Source: a virus
Length of the DNA: 33,830 bases
Reading direction: 5' to 3' (one strand)
Virus record (IMG/VR): IMGVR_UViG_3300046656_000307
Location: 1-33,830 of that record
The notes beneath the pieces are model-generated. The model was not told the origin of the DNA. It did not search any database and worked only from the letters and a program-made list of their open reading frames with translations. The translations under genes were made by a program, and so were the position numbers. Shown here piece by piece: positions 1-7,253 of this stretch (the first letter of the stretch is position 1; each line of letters begins with the position of its first letter).

Positions 1-63
1 CGCCGAGAGGCAACTCGGACCACGCGATACTGGCCACGCGCCTATTGTCGCTGTTGACGCGCA

Positions 64-396
64 CTAGTCCCGACCCTTCCAACTATTCCAATACCCGCTT
101 TCAGCAGAGCACTCGTTGCGTGCATCAGACTCCACGCACGCCGCGGTCACTGGTACGCGCAACGGCTGAATCAGGAAGGCGCGGTAAGGCGCTGAGTCAC
201 CCTCGACAGCGTATCCGGCCTCCATGGCAGCCGCGGCTTCGAATGCGCCGAGGTGCTCGAATTCTAGCGGCCGGTCGCGTTCGTCCCATTCCATGTTGTA
301 CAAGCCATGTTCGTTTGACGAGCGCGTAGGCACGTGCTTCGCCAGGCGCACGAACTCATCGTAATAGAGACCGGTGAAGCGGAGCGTGGTGGTCAT
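64..396 (-). CDS. hypothetical protein, 110 aa
   Basis: I do not recognise this protein. It is the last complete gene of the leftward early operon. I chose the ATG at 396 because it overlaps the stop of the upstream gene in an ATGA arrangement; a TTG four codons further up (408) is also open but less likely. The product is mixed acidic and aromatic, with no membrane segment and no clear motif. Its middle (GLYNMEWDERDRPLEFEHLG) looks soluble and globular. Bases 1 to 63 beyond its stop hold nothing I can support. Confidence 0.6.
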   Translation of the reverse strand: MTTTLRFTGLYYDEFVRLAKHVPTRSSNEHGLYNMEWDERDRPLEFEHLGAFEAAAAMEAGYAVEGDSAPYRAFLIQPLRVPVTAACVESDARNECSAESGYWNSWKGRD

Positions 397-644
397 CGCG
401 CTGACCAATGCGTCACGGGCCGATGTTTTCTCGCGCGGTTCGTTGGCTTCTTGACCGCTATCAAGCGGTCTGATTCAGCAAGTCTGCAGCGTAGTTGCTC
501 GTTTACTGACCAGTCATCAGCGCGTTGTCTGCGAAGATCGTCCACTTCCTTGGCGAGTATTTTGCTGACTTTCCAGAAGTCGTAAGCGAACGCGGCTACG
601 CTCAGTAGCGCCAACAGCGTCACTACAAATAGCACTTCGAACAT
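393..644 (-). CDS. small membrane protein with coiled-coil tail, 83 aa
   Basis: The product starts MFEVLFVVTLLALLSVAAFAYDFW, a single strong N-terminal transmembrane helix (about residues 3 to 22). A charged, helix-forming stretch and a basic C-terminus follow. The start at 644 overlaps the upstream stop by one base (TGATG), and the stop overlaps the next start (ATGA). The topology resembles small phage inner-membrane proteins such as i-spanin-like or superinfection proteins, but its place in the replication operon argues against lysis. Function unknown. Confidence 0.6.
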   Translation of the reverse strand: MFEVLFVVTLLALLSVAAFAYDFWKVSKILAKEVDDLRRQRADDWSVNEQLRCRLAESDRLIAVKKPTNRARKHRPVTHWSAR

Positions 645-868
645 CAGTTCACATCCTTGCGCGCGCGGTCGCACGCGTCATCCAATGCCAACTCTGCTTC
701 GTGGCGTTCTGCGGCCATCGCAAACACCTTACTGACAGCCTCGAAAGAGTTCGATCCGACAGCTACAAGGCCGTCGTATTCGCACTGCCAAACGCCCGGC
801 GTTATCTCGGTGACGTCGCACATGCATGCGTTGGTGAGATCGGGAGGCGTGAAGTCGTCATCGGTCAT
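644..868 (-). CDS. hypothetical protein, 74 aa
   Basis: The gene begins at the ATG at 868, giving MTDDDFTPPDL, which overlaps the stop of the RusA-like gene (ATGA). A longer open frame upstream is only an extension into that gene. The product has a CMCD motif near residue 16, a segment with the pattern TPGVWQCEYDGLVAVGS, and a C-terminal acidic helix. I recognise no family. It is co-transcribed with the resolvase and probably translationally coupled to it. Confidence 0.55.
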   Translation of the reverse strand: MTDDDFTPPDLTNACMCDVTEITPGVWQCEYDGLVAVGSNSFEAVSKVFAMAAERHEAELALDDACDRARKDVN

Positions 869-1221
869 GGCGTTCCTTTGAACGAAGCTGACACTTCTAC
901 GCCGACTATTTTGCCAATGGACTGGGCGTACTCCCATGTCACCAAATCGTCGCGACCGTCGTCGACGCCGAGCCAATCAGCGATGCCATCTCGCACGTGC
1001 TTGCAGCTACCAGACAGATTATCGGAGTCGAGCTTGCGAGCGCATACGCGCGTCATGCGCACAGTGATCGGATATTCCTTAGGTGCTATCGATGCGTGTT
1101 CTGCTGCGAATCTAGCAGACCATCGATGATGCTTCGCGCGTTTTTGTCGCACGCGCCAGTGCTCATGCGCGTTCGCTTCTGACACGGTTTTCACCGGAAC
1201 GAAAAAATGGATAACCTTCAC
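865..1221 (-). CDS. rusA: RusA-like Holliday junction resolvase
   Basis: RusA-family enzymes are dimeric, metal-dependent endonucleases that cut four-way junctions formed during phage recombination and replication. The 118-residue length fits the family (about 120). The diagnostic region is LDSDNLSGSCKHVRDGIADWLG followed by DDGRDD. It supplies the conserved Asp residues of the D-x-DN motif, a Lys in the following helix (family catalytic Lys) and the second acidic DD pair. The start is GTG at 1221, with AGGAG about six bases upstream; that site lies inside the end of the preceding gene, whose stop overlaps the start as GTGA. Its partners in the window are RecT and YqaJ exonuclease. Assignment is by motif only. 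Confidence 0.85.
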   Translation of the reverse strand: MKVIHFFVPVKTVSEANAHEHWRVRQKRAKHHRWSARFAAEHASIAPKEYPITVRMTRVCARKLDSDNLSGSCKHVRDGIADWLGVDDGRDDLVTWEYAQSIGKIVGVEVSASFKGTP

Positions 1222-1544
1222 CGCGTCTCCTGTTCAGCGCGCCAACTTCGCCCGCTCATGTGCGCCTCACTCTGACACTTTGACCCGCTACTGAGCAATA
1301 ACTTTCGTGCGATTTCGCGAGGCGTACATTGGGCACAATCGCTGCAATGGGCCACGCATCCCGGAAAGGAACTCAGCCAATGCGACAAGAAATCCAGGCT
1401 CACAACTTGCCAGACCCGCTTATCTCGCCTCTCTGCGTAAGGGCTCAGAACAGGCGCGCTCTTCGCGCTTCGCTTGGTCTCAAGCAAGTCTGTCAGCGCT
1501 GGCTGGAGTGGCATCCGCTCGCTCCACTCGACAGCTGAATTCAT
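1218..1544 (-). CDS. hypothetical Cys-rich small protein, 108 aa
   Basis: I do not recognise this product. It is supported mainly by context: its ATG overlaps the stop of the gene above (ATGA at 1541-1544), its stop overlaps the RusA start (GTGA at 1218-1221), and its last codons carry the RusA ribosome binding site. Near residue 62 it has the pattern C-x4-C-x2-C-x2-C (CVAHCSDCAQC), a possible metal site. A shorter opposite-strand frame (1380-1538) has a fair ribosome site, so the strand choice is not fully certain. Confidence 0.5.
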   Translation of the reverse strand: MNSAVEWSERMPLQPALTDLLETKRSAKSAPVLSPYAERRDKRVWQVVSLDFLSHWLSSFPGCVAHCSDCAQCTPREIARKLLLSSGSKCQSEAHMSGRSWRAEQETR

Positions 1545-2137
1545 CGTGATTTATCGGCTATACGACAAAGAGCGTGAGCGAATTCAGGCGTGGTAGCCGA
1601 GGATTCTCGTTTTGACAGGACAGGTTTGACTCGATCGAACCATCCAATTTGATGCGTGCCCGCAGCGCGCTGCCACCGCAGCTCCGGCGGAGCGGACCAG
1701 CTTACGCAGTAGAGCCAGGTTCGCTTACGGGCGCGATGGCCGTACGCTGACTGCCAGACTTCGCAAACGTATTCGTTGCGCGCTAGGCCGAGCCCGTCGA
1801 CTGCAACTGCCCACCCTACGCCGGAAGGCTTGGCAAGCCCAAACGCGTCCCACGCATGCGAAAACGCCGGGTGCTCGAGCACGCCGCCAAAGTCCCGAAT
1901 CTTGGCCAGCGCTGCTGCAAAGCACCCGCCGTCGTTGCCCGGCCGGTTGTGCTCGCCTCCGTAGCGCTTGAAGTTCAGCGCGGCGTAGTTCACCCACCTC
2001 GCGCACGGCGGGTGCGCGACTACTGGCAAAGGGCCCGCATACAGCCGGGCATCTTTTTCTTCGCACCACCAATCATCAGCGATTCGCGGATAGATGCCTT
2101 TAGCGTCCACAAAAAGCGCGGCGATTTGATATTTCAC
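1541..2137 (-). CDS. C5-cytosine-methyltransferase-like phage protein
   Basis: The start is GTG at 2137, overlapping the stop of the 47-residue gene upstream, which gives 198 residues; the longer open frame above it is a shadow. The protein has PPC at residues 43-45 (AHPPCARW), the catalytic-Cys motif of C5-cytosine methyltransferases. It also has LEHP at 87-90, where these enzymes have an ENV-like motif, an Arg-rich RARKRTWLYC segment near 136, and a C-terminal RESSATTPEFAHAL stretch like motif X. I do not see the classical FxGxGG SAM-binding motif I at the N-terminus (it reads ALFVDAKGIY). It may be a divergent methyltransferase or a phage relative with another role. Confidence 0.65.
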   Translation of the reverse strand: MKYQIAALFVDAKGIYPRIADDWWCEEKDARLYAGPLPVVAHPPCARWVNYAALNFKRYGGEHNRPGNDGGCFAAALAKIRDFGGVLEHPAFSHAWDAFGLAKPSGVGWAVAVDGLGLARNEYVCEVWQSAYGHRARKRTWLYCVSWSAPPELRWQRAAGTHQIGWFDRVKPVLSKRESSATTPEFAHALCRIADKSR

Positions 2138-2277
2138 ACGCCCAGCTCCGCGTCGTCTTCGAGCATCTCGAGCCACTTGTCGAAGTCGCGCATGTCGGAA
2201 TGGACGCGGATTTGGTGCACTGCGCATCGCGCGAGCCACGCGATCCAGTCGAGAATGAAGTCGATGATGGCCATCAT
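2134..2277 (-). CDS. small amphipathic or membrane protein, 47 aa
   Basis: This short gene is inferred from the sequence itself. It opens with ATG ATG at 2277, overlapping the stop of the sigma-like gene (ATGA), and ends where the next gene starts at GTG 2137. The product begins MMAIIDFILDWIAWLARC, a hydrophobic helix interrupted by two Asp residues, so it is either a marginal membrane helix or an amphipathic one. An acidic tail with KWLEMLEDDAELG follows. Overlaps at both ends support it as a real gene. Function unknown. Confidence 0.6.
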   Translation of the reverse strand: MMAIIDFILDWIAWLARCAVHQIRVHSDMRDFDKWLEMLEDDAELGV

Positions 2278-2720
2278 GACGCCTCCGATAACAAGCTGCG
2301 CAGGTGGCTCTCAAGACCCAACTCACGCGCTGTTCTAAGCGCTTTCTTGAGCGCCGACTTCTCGATTTGCTCCACACGCATGCGGCTTATGCCCATGGCT
2401 TTGGCGATTTCTTCGCGCGACATTCTGCCGTTTTTTGCGATGTAACGCTGCGCAGTCACGTCGTAATCGTACGGCTCAGAATTGAGTGCCGGCCATGCGC
2501 TTTTGAGCGTTGCGCCGAGCTCCCTGCGTAGGACTTTGTCCAGCGGCCACTTCATAAAAATGCGCTGCGCAATCGTCTGCGCCGCAACACCGAGCTCGGT
2601 CGACCAGTCGACGATCGTGCCTTCGCGGCCTTCGAAAGTCAGATAGCAGCGCGTGACGGTTGTCGAACCGCTCTTCTCTTTGCGGCGCTCGATGCCGTTT
2701 GGCTTGTCTGACGGCTTCAT
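2274..2720 (-). CDS. sigma-70 region 4-like DNA-binding protein, 148 aa
   Basis: The C-terminal part (residues about 99 to 128) reads GRMSREEIAKAMGISRMRVEQIE, which matches the helix-turn-helix of sigma-70 region 4. An earlier segment (27 to 63), YLTFEGREGTIVDWSTELGV and onward, resembles the helix-turn-helix modules that accompany phage HNH endonucleases, but no HNH residues are present. The whole is therefore a likely two-HTH DNA-binding protein. By analogy with other phage sigma-like factors it could redirect host RNA polymerase to later promoters; that role is inference. It lies between a coiled-coil gene and the methyltransferase-like gene, overlapping both by four bases. Confidence 0.65.
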   Translation of the reverse strand: MKPSDKPNGIERRKEKSGSTTVTRCYLTFEGREGTIVDWSTELGVAAQTIAQRIFMKWPLDKVLRRELGATLKSAWPALNSEPYDYDVTAQRYIAKNGRMSREEIAKAMGISRMRVEQIEKSALKKALRTARELGLESHLRSLLSEAS

Positions 2721-2986
2721 TTGACCACCCGCAGTTTCGGCGCTGACTTGACCTTGCAGACCAGATCGTGGAGTTCGCGGAGCGCCTCGAAGGCCTTTGC
2801 GTCTTCCTTGTCGCAGCGCTCGCGCAACGCGAAAGCTTTTACGTCTTGCTTGCGGGCCTTCTCAAGCTTCGTTCGCAGAACTCTCAGCTCTCGCGTATGC
2901 GCGTTGTGTTTTTCGAGCAGATCGTCGAGTTGCGCTTCGATATCGCACAACGCGTACTCTTCTTCTTGGCTCTGACTTGGTTCCAC
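2717..2986 (-). CDS. coiled-coil protein, 89 aa
   Basis: I placed the start at GTG 2986 because AGGAGG, the best Shine-Dalgarno sequence nearby, sits six bases upstream. The longer open frame to 3217 runs into the helicase gene. The product is almost entirely charged helix: EAQLDDLLEKHNAHTRELRV, then KLEKARKQDVKAFALRERCD, and ends with a basic PKLRVVK tail. This pattern suggests a coiled-coil dimer, perhaps an accessory replication or DNA-binding factor. No family recognised. Confidence 0.65.
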   Translation of the reverse strand: MEPSQSQEEEYALCDIEAQLDDLLEKHNAHTRELRVLRTKLEKARKQDVKAFALRERCDKEDAKAFEALRELHDLVCKVKSAPKLRVVK

Positions 2987-3047
2987 GGTGTACCTCCTAC
3001 TCGGTTGTATCTCTGGAGAAGGGAGAAGAGCAAGCGCGAACCATGTT

Positions 3048-4424
3048 TTACGTGTCCCATCTTCCTTGACCAGTCGGATCGGCGGCGACCTGTCTGTGAT
3101 TACCGGATAGTTTGGATGCGACTTCGTACGTGAACACTTCCAGCAAGCGACCGGAGCCTTGCCCTTTCGGGCCATCAAGTGCTTCCACTTCTCGCTGCAT
3201 GAGCCAGCCGAGGCCAACGCCGCCTGTTTTGGACTTTGCCAGCTCGCAATACACAGGAGCGAAATCGTCTTCGACTTTGCGCCACATCACGATTGCGTAC
3301 TCGGCCATCGCCTCCAAGTCTCCTGACTCGCGGAACGAATGCTTAGTCGGCTTGCGCGATGAATCGCCTTCTTTGGGGCGCTGGAATTGCGACACGACGA
3401 CGATGGCCACTTTCAAAAAAGCAGCGCGCGCTTTGAAGCGAGTGGCGATCCAACGAATCTCGTTTCGCCTATCCTGCTGCTTCTGCGAACAACCGACTAC
3501 GCCGATGTAATCGAGAACAATGAGACGCGCGCCTCTTCGCGCCATCTGAGTCATCTGCTCAAGCGCTTCCCGTTCGTTCATGCCGATGCAATTTGAGACC
3601 ATGAACTTATCGCCCAACGCGGTCATTACCTCCATCGCTTTGTGTATCTTCTTCTCTCCAGGATCGCCTTGTTTGTACTTACGGACTGCGCCAGGGCTGA
3701 TCTCGCCAAGCATCGATATGATGCGCTGTGTGACTATTTTTTCGGGGTCCTCGAAGCTGAGGTAACCGACGCTATCGCCGTCTTTGATTGCACCGAAAAG
3801 CATCTCAAGCGCTACGCTGCTTTTACCGGCGTTCACGTCGGCGCCAATCAGAGTCATCGATCCTTCATCCAAACGCCCGACGATGCGTTTGAGCGCGTCA
3901 AGACCAGGAGACACAGTTCCTTCGTCGGGATTGCGTCCGAGAGACGCAAACCATTCATTAGCGAGTTCACGCGTTGACTTGGGGGCGCGGTCTGCTGGCC
4001 AATCAGCGTTCATCGACTGCGTCGCGTCAAGCGCAGCCGCTGCCAAGTCAGCATCGTTTCCGGCTGCTGCAATCGCTACAGCCTCGGCCTGCGCACGCAG
4101 TTTTCTCAAACGCGTCATCTTGTGCAGACGGTCTATTGGTAGCTTCTTCGAAGGCGCTACGCTGCGCAAGGTTGCGAGGAACGCTTCTCCTCCAACAGCG
4201 GCCAGTGAATCAGTGTCAATTAATCGCGACCGAATGCGTACCAAGTCAACCGGCTCGCCGATCTCAGAAAGCACAAGCATGTGCCGCCACACAAGACGGT
4301 TAGCTTCGAGCGCGAAGTCTTCCTCGGACACGCCTACTGTTTGAATCGATTCTGTGCGCACCAGACATGTCGCGATGAGATCCTTTTCAAGCGCCAAGTC
4401 GTGAGGTTTCCGTGGCTCGTTCAT
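3048..4424 (-). CDS. dnaB: DnaB-like replicative helicase
   Basis: This 458-residue protein has the DnaB length and order. An N-terminal all-helical domain begins ALEKDLIATCL and contains the VGGEAFLATL pattern. A RecA-like domain follows with Walker A GADVNAGKSS (about 194-203), a Glu after the second strand (SFEDPE, about 223), Walker B LIVLDYIG (about 301-308), and VVVSQFQRP (about 343). The late region has RESGDLEAMAEYAIVMWR, where the family has RESG..E. Such hexamers move on the lagging strand and recruit primase. The ATG at 4424 follows the primase stop by one base. It should act with the primase and initiator encoded just upstream. Confidence 0.93.
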   Translation of the reverse strand: MNEPRKPHDLALEKDLIATCLVRTESIQTVGVSEEDFALEANRLVWRHMLVLSEIGEPVDLVRIRSRLIDTDSLAAVGGEAFLATLRSVAPSKKLPIDRLHKMTRLRKLRAQAEAVAIAAAGNDADLAAAALDATQSMNADWPADRAPKSTRELANEWFASLGRNPDEGTVSPGLDALKRIVGRLDEGSMTLIGADVNAGKSSVALEMLFGAIKDGDSVGYLSFEDPEKIVTQRIISMLGEISPGAVRKYKQGDPGEKKIHKAMEVMTALGDKFMVSNCIGMNEREALEQMTQMARRGARLIVLDYIGVVGCSQKQQDRRNEIRWIATRFKARAAFLKVAIVVVSQFQRPKEGDSSRKPTKHSFRESGDLEAMAEYAIVMWRKVEDDFAPVYCELAKSKTGGVGLGWLMQREVEALDGPKGQGSGRLLEVFTYEVASKLSGNHRQVAADPTGQGRWDT

Positions 4425-4425
4425 T

Positions 4426-5505
4426 TCAGTCTTTCTCTGGTCGCACGCGTTCGTAGTTTGCTTTGGTTCCGACGAGAGCAGTGATATCCGATGCGTACTT
4501 ATCTCCTTGAGCATCATCGTCTGTCGCAAGCACGATCGTTGTGTGCCTCGGAACGCGCGCGGCGATGTCGCGCGTGAACGAACCGCTCACGATACCGACG
4601 GCTCCGCGAAATCCGCAGGCCGATACGGCGTCGCTCAACTCGCAGTCAGCGCCACTCGCAGCGCCTCGTAAGAAATCAACTTCCCCCTCAAACACAGTAA
4701 GTCGAAAGTTTTCTGTTCTGTGCAGACCGCGCACTGGACCAGAAACTAACAGCTGACGCCCGAATGTCGCAGCCATAATCAGACCGCGACGATGGTAGCC
4801 GCCACTCGCACCCACTGACTTCTTTTCAGGGTTAGGCGCCACCGATCGTGCCAGTAGACTGCGCATCGTGCCGAGATGATCGAATAGCGGAACAAGCAAC
4901 CTGTGCCCCGTTTCGTTCCATGGTCGCGACGAATAGGTGGCCCACGCCGGTACAACCAACCCAACCGGCAACGCGCGCGCGCAGTCCTGCTCAACTACAC
5001 CAGAGACAGCGATGTCTCTTTTTTCAAGGTAGCCAGTGACTTCCCGGTCCGCGTCAACGGCCACGCAGGACTCCCAAAGCGACTCGACTTGAGAAATCGG
5101 CGGGTAAGCAGCGTCGCAGTTTTCCATCTCGGCCGGGAGTTGGTCCTTGCGGAGCCTAGAAGGTACCTTGGAGCCATCGAAACGCGGCGAGGCTACTCCA
5201 CCATCGAACCACGCCCTAACCTCGCTCCTGCGTTCTTCAGGCAAATCCCGAAACCTTGAACCGCCGACGTGCCAGGACACGAAATCAATCGCGTCGCCGC
5301 TGGCTAAGCACGTGAAGCAGTGCCAGCCGCCTTCGTGGGGCATCCCCACGCTGCCACGTCGGTCGCGAGTCTTGCGATGGCGCCGCTCTTCGCCGCACGC
5401 TGGACACTTCGTGTGGCTGGCCGTTGGCCCGCGTTTGACTTCGTAGCCAAGCCGCTCTGCTGTCTCTGTCGTGAGCGATTCTCTCGCTGCGTCAATCCAG
5501 CTCAC
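4426..5505 (-). CDS. dnaG: DnaG-like phage primase (Zn ribbon plus Toprim)
   Basis: The N-terminus carries a four-Cys zinc ribbon: C34 and C37 (CPACGEE), then C63 and C66 (WHCFTCLASGD), as in CHC2-type primases. The C-terminal half is a Toprim domain with the Glu in VFEGEVDFL (E273) and an acidic strand LATDDDAQGDKYASD (about 327-340), which bind the catalytic metals. At 359 residues it is shorter than bacterial DnaG and lacks an obvious C-terminal helicase-binding domain, as is usual in phages. The start is GTG at 5505, overlapping the initiator stop (GTGA). It makes RNA primers for the adjacent helicase-driven fork. Confidence 0.9.
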   Translation of the reverse strand: MSWIDAARESLTTETAERLGYEVKRGPTASHTKCPACGEERRHRKTRDRRGSVGMPHEGGWHCFTCLASGDAIDFVSWHVGGSRFRDLPEERRSEVRAWFDGGVASPRFDGSKVPSRLRKDQLPAEMENCDAAYPPISQVESLWESCVAVDADREVTGYLEKRDIAVSGVVEQDCARALPVGLVVPAWATYSSRPWNETGHRLLVPLFDHLGTMRSLLARSVAPNPEKKSVGASGGYHRRGLIMAATFGRQLLVSGPVRGLHRTENFRLTVFEGEVDFLRGAASGADCELSDAVSACGFRGAVGIVSGSFTRDIAARVPRHTTIVLATDDDAQGDKYASDITALVGTKANYERVRPEKD

Positions 5506-6386
5506 GGCAAGTTACTCCGGTCGTAATTGTTGAAAGTTGGGTGCGCTCCTGGACGTTCAGCGGGCGATGCCAGGGAAGTTTGCTGCAGCGCGAATGCGAG
5601 GATTACCGGTTTGCTCTCACGTGTACACGCTTGGGCTACGGCTTTTGCGAAACTTGAAATCGCCTCGGGCGCAGTCTTGTACCAGCCCTGGTCGAGCGCC
5701 TGCTGCACCGTCTGGCAGCCGGCAGCCCATTGGGCAGGAGACGCGTGCTGGCTCGTCTTGCCGCGAGCGGTGAACTCGGTCGAGATCGCATCCATGAGGT
5801 GCGGCTTGTGTCGCGCTGGCTCTCGCGATGCCGGAGTGATGGGTGGTGTCACGTTTTGTGACGGCCCGGTCTCCGACGCAGTACAAGCTTCGCTAAGCAA
5901 TGAGAGAGAGCTAAGCATAGAGTGACGGTCCGTGACGATTTCGGTCGCGTCGTGACGTTTCTCGTTTTCACGTGACGGATGCGTCACGTTATGTGTTTTT
6001 TCGTCACTTTTCGTGACGGTGCCATCACGATGCGTTTTGTCTGAACCAGAAGACCTTCTCTCGCGATATTCACGAGACCTTTGCTTGTCGCTCTTCACGC
6101 ACTCCTGCGCATCCATGAATCCAGGTAGCGTGACGCGACCGTCACAAAACGTGACGGTTTTCGATTTCTCTAATATTTCCATAGCTTTGCGTGCTATTTC
6201 CTCTGTACATCCTACATGCAGCATTACACCCTGCCATGCCGGTAAATCGCCAACGTCTAAGACGCCTGACCGGTCGACCTTGCGAAGCAGCGCCATTAAA
6301 ACACACTGGCCATCCCACCCGAGAAGTCTCCAGTTGGTAGTGTCTCTTGTGTACAGACGGACGTAGTTTTCATTGGTCCAATCCAA
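5502..6386 (-). CDS. phage replication initiator / helicase loader (lambda O or DnaD-like)
   Basis: The N-terminal 90 residues (MDWTNENYVRLYTRDTTNWR, then a helical segment and CDGRVTLPGF) look like the winged-helix domain of phage replisome organisers. A low-complexity, charged linker follows (about 95-190), then a C-terminal domain with QALDQGWYKTAPEAISSFAKA. The start is TTG at 6386 with GAGGAG about ten bases upstream; later ATGs would cut the DNA-binding domain. Eleven GTGACG repeats lie inside the linker-coding region, as iterons do inside lambda gene O. Primase and helicase follow directly, so this is probably the origin-binding protein that loads DnaB. Family name is by analogy. Confidence 0.75.
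   Translation of the reverse strand: MDWTNENYVRLYTRDTTNWRLLGWDGQCVLMALLRKVDRSGVLDVGDLPAWQGVMLHVGCTEEIARKAMEILEKSKTVTFCDGRVTLPGFMDAQECVKSDKQRSREYRERRSSGSDKTHRDGTVTKSDEKTHNVTHPSRENEKRHDATEIVTDRHSMLSSLSLLSEACTASETGPSQNVTPPITPASREPARHKPHLMDAISTEFTARGKTSQHASPAQWAAGCQTVQQALDQGWYKTAPEAISSFAKAVAQACTRESKPVILAFALQQTSLASPAERPGAHPTFNNYDRSNLP
5858..6156. repeat. helically phased GTGACG iteron cluster, candidate replication origin
   Basis: Eleven exact copies of GTGACG or its complement occur here. Starts are 5858, 5922, 5932, 5952, 5972, 6013, 6130 and 6151 on the plus strand, and 5982, 6002 and 6140 on the minus strand. From 5922 to 6013 the steps are 10, 20, 20, 10, 20 and 11 bases, i.e. one face of the helix; 6130, 6140 and 6151 repeat the 10 and 11 spacing. 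The copies fall in all three codon positions of the overlapping gene, so they are not a protein repeat. A short T-rich stretch (about 5988-6012) could help unwinding. The arrangement parallels lambda ori within gene O. Confidence 0.75.
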
Positions 6387-6390
6387 TGTC

Positions 6391-6654
6391 CTACCGCTCC
6401 TCTTGTACTGCCACCTTAGACGCCATGTGTTGTCGCACTAGGGCCACTGTGCCAGCTAGAACCGGTAGCCCGGCCACGATTGAAAGTAGCGTGTTTCTGT
6501 TGATTCCGATGGCTGCGCTGGCGGTTACCAGACCGTCGCGCTTGGTCATCGTTTGGACGTATGAAATCACATCGGAAGGCGCGCAATTCGCCTTCCTTCT
6601 TGGGGAGGTGGTCATTGGTGATTCAATACAGCAAGCTAAGTAGTAATGCAACAC
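6391..6654 (-). CDS. helix-turn-helix DNA-binding protein, 87 aa
   Basis: The core LVTASAAIGINRNTLLSIVAGLPV fits a helix-turn-helix: a helix, a tight GIN turn and a recognition helix, followed by AGTVALVRQ. The N-terminus is basic. I chose the GTG at 6654 because GAGGTG lies six bases upstream; an internal ATG at 6615 (MTTSPRRK) has no ribosome site but cannot be excluded. The gene sits immediately before the initiator gene with a four-base gap. It could be a Cro/CI-like switch protein or an accessory origin binder. Confidence 0.6.
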   Translation of the reverse strand: MLHYYLACCIESPMTTSPRRKANCAPSDVISYVQTMTKRDGLVTASAAIGINRNTLLSIVAGLPVLAGTVALVRQHMASKVAVQEER

Positions 6655-6657
6655 TAA

Positions 6658-6858
6658 TCACACCTCGGCCGTGAACCACTCCGGCGAATCGTCGGGCGCC
6701 AGTTCAAACGCCCTGCACGAGCAGACGAAGTCGAGCACGGCCACGCGGACCACGAGTTGCTGCGCATACGTCAGGTCTGCCAGCGAGGCGCCGGTTAGCC
6801 CGTACGAGTAGGGCGCCCACTTGGTCGCCGACCCTTTGACGATGACAGTGATGGTCAT
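6658..6858 (-). CDS. hypothetical protein, 66 aa
   Basis: Unrecognised. The product begins MTITVIVKGSATKWAPYSYG, a beta-like start, and has a central segment TYAQQLVVRVAVLDFVC with a Cys pair (CSC) after it. Its ATG overlaps the stop of the upstream gene by four bases, and its last codons carry the GAGGTG ribosome site of the HTH gene below it, so it belongs to the same operon. Confidence 0.6.
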   Translation of the reverse strand: MTITVIVKGSATKWAPYSYGLTGASLADLTYAQQLVVRVAVLDFVCSCRAFELAPDDSPEWFTAEV

Positions 6859-7058
6859 GGCTCATCGTCGGGCGACATCAGGCCGCGCTCAACAAGCTCA
6901 GCGTAGATCGCTTCGGAGATGGCGTCGCGATCGTACAAATCTGCCAGATCCAGAGCGCGCGCAATGAGCACGAATCTGGTCACCGGACCGTCGTGATCGT
7001 GCGAGATTTCGTCGCGCACTTCACGGACAGTTTTATCAAAAATTTCTGCGATTTCCAT
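6855..7058 (-). CDS. hypothetical protein, 67 aa, first gene of the replication sub-operon
   Basis: The start at ATG 7058 is set by GGAGG eight bases upstream; the open frame continues further but has no better site. The product is acidic and helical: MEIAEIFDKTVREVRDEISH, then VTRFVLIARALDLADLYDRD, ending in SPDDEP. No family recognised. It is the first gene after a 195-base gap with a putative operator, so its transcript probably starts there. Confidence 0.65.
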   Translation of the reverse strand: MEIAEIFDKTVREVRDEISHDHDGPVTRFVLIARALDLADLYDRDAISEAIYAELVERGLMSPDDEP

Positions 7059-7253
7059 GCAGCCAACCTCCAGCGCCGCTTGATTGCGACTTGGAGAATG
7101 TCCCACACAGCGAGCCGTGGCTGCAATGTTTATCGTGCGTACGTTTTACAGAACACCAAACCGAACGATTGCGTCGATTCTCGTATATACGCGGCCCGCG
7201 CTCGGGCGGCCAGCGAGTACGTGCGCCGAATTGCGTAGGATCCTGAGCGGCTA
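7059..7253 (-). promoter_or_regulatory. 195-base intergenic region, probable leftward promoter and operator
   Basis: This is the longest gap in the window. It holds a near-palindromic site at 7132-7145 (ATCGTGCGTACGTT), shared with two other gaps. Read leftward, GATAAAC at that site could serve as a -10 element, so a repressor bound there would block transcription of the replication genes; that is inference. A second feature is a perfect palindrome CGTATATACG at 7182-7191. No small gene with a ribosome site is convincing here. Confidence 0.5.

Noticed and set aside
1307-1549. Plus-strand open frames, including a 53-codon one from ATG 1380 with AAAGGA upstream
   Set aside because: The opposite-strand gene 1218-1544 overlaps both neighbours by four bases and carries the ribosome site of the next gene; the plus frame stands alone against the operon direction. 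Not fully excluded.
2138-2377. N-terminal extension of the methyltransferase-like protein to 278 residues
   Set aside because: The Arg-rich extension is low-quality sequence from another frame of the 47-residue and sigma-like genes; the GTG at 2137 gives the expected overlap.
5858-6156. CRISPR-like array
   Set aside because: The repeats are only six to eight bases, occur in both orientations, and their spacing follows the helical pitch rather than spacer-length intervals.
7129-7143. 15-base exact repeat taken alone as proof of a regulon
   Set aside because: A 15-base match somewhere in a window of this size is roughly expected by chance; only the joint placement in the three largest gaps makes it notable.
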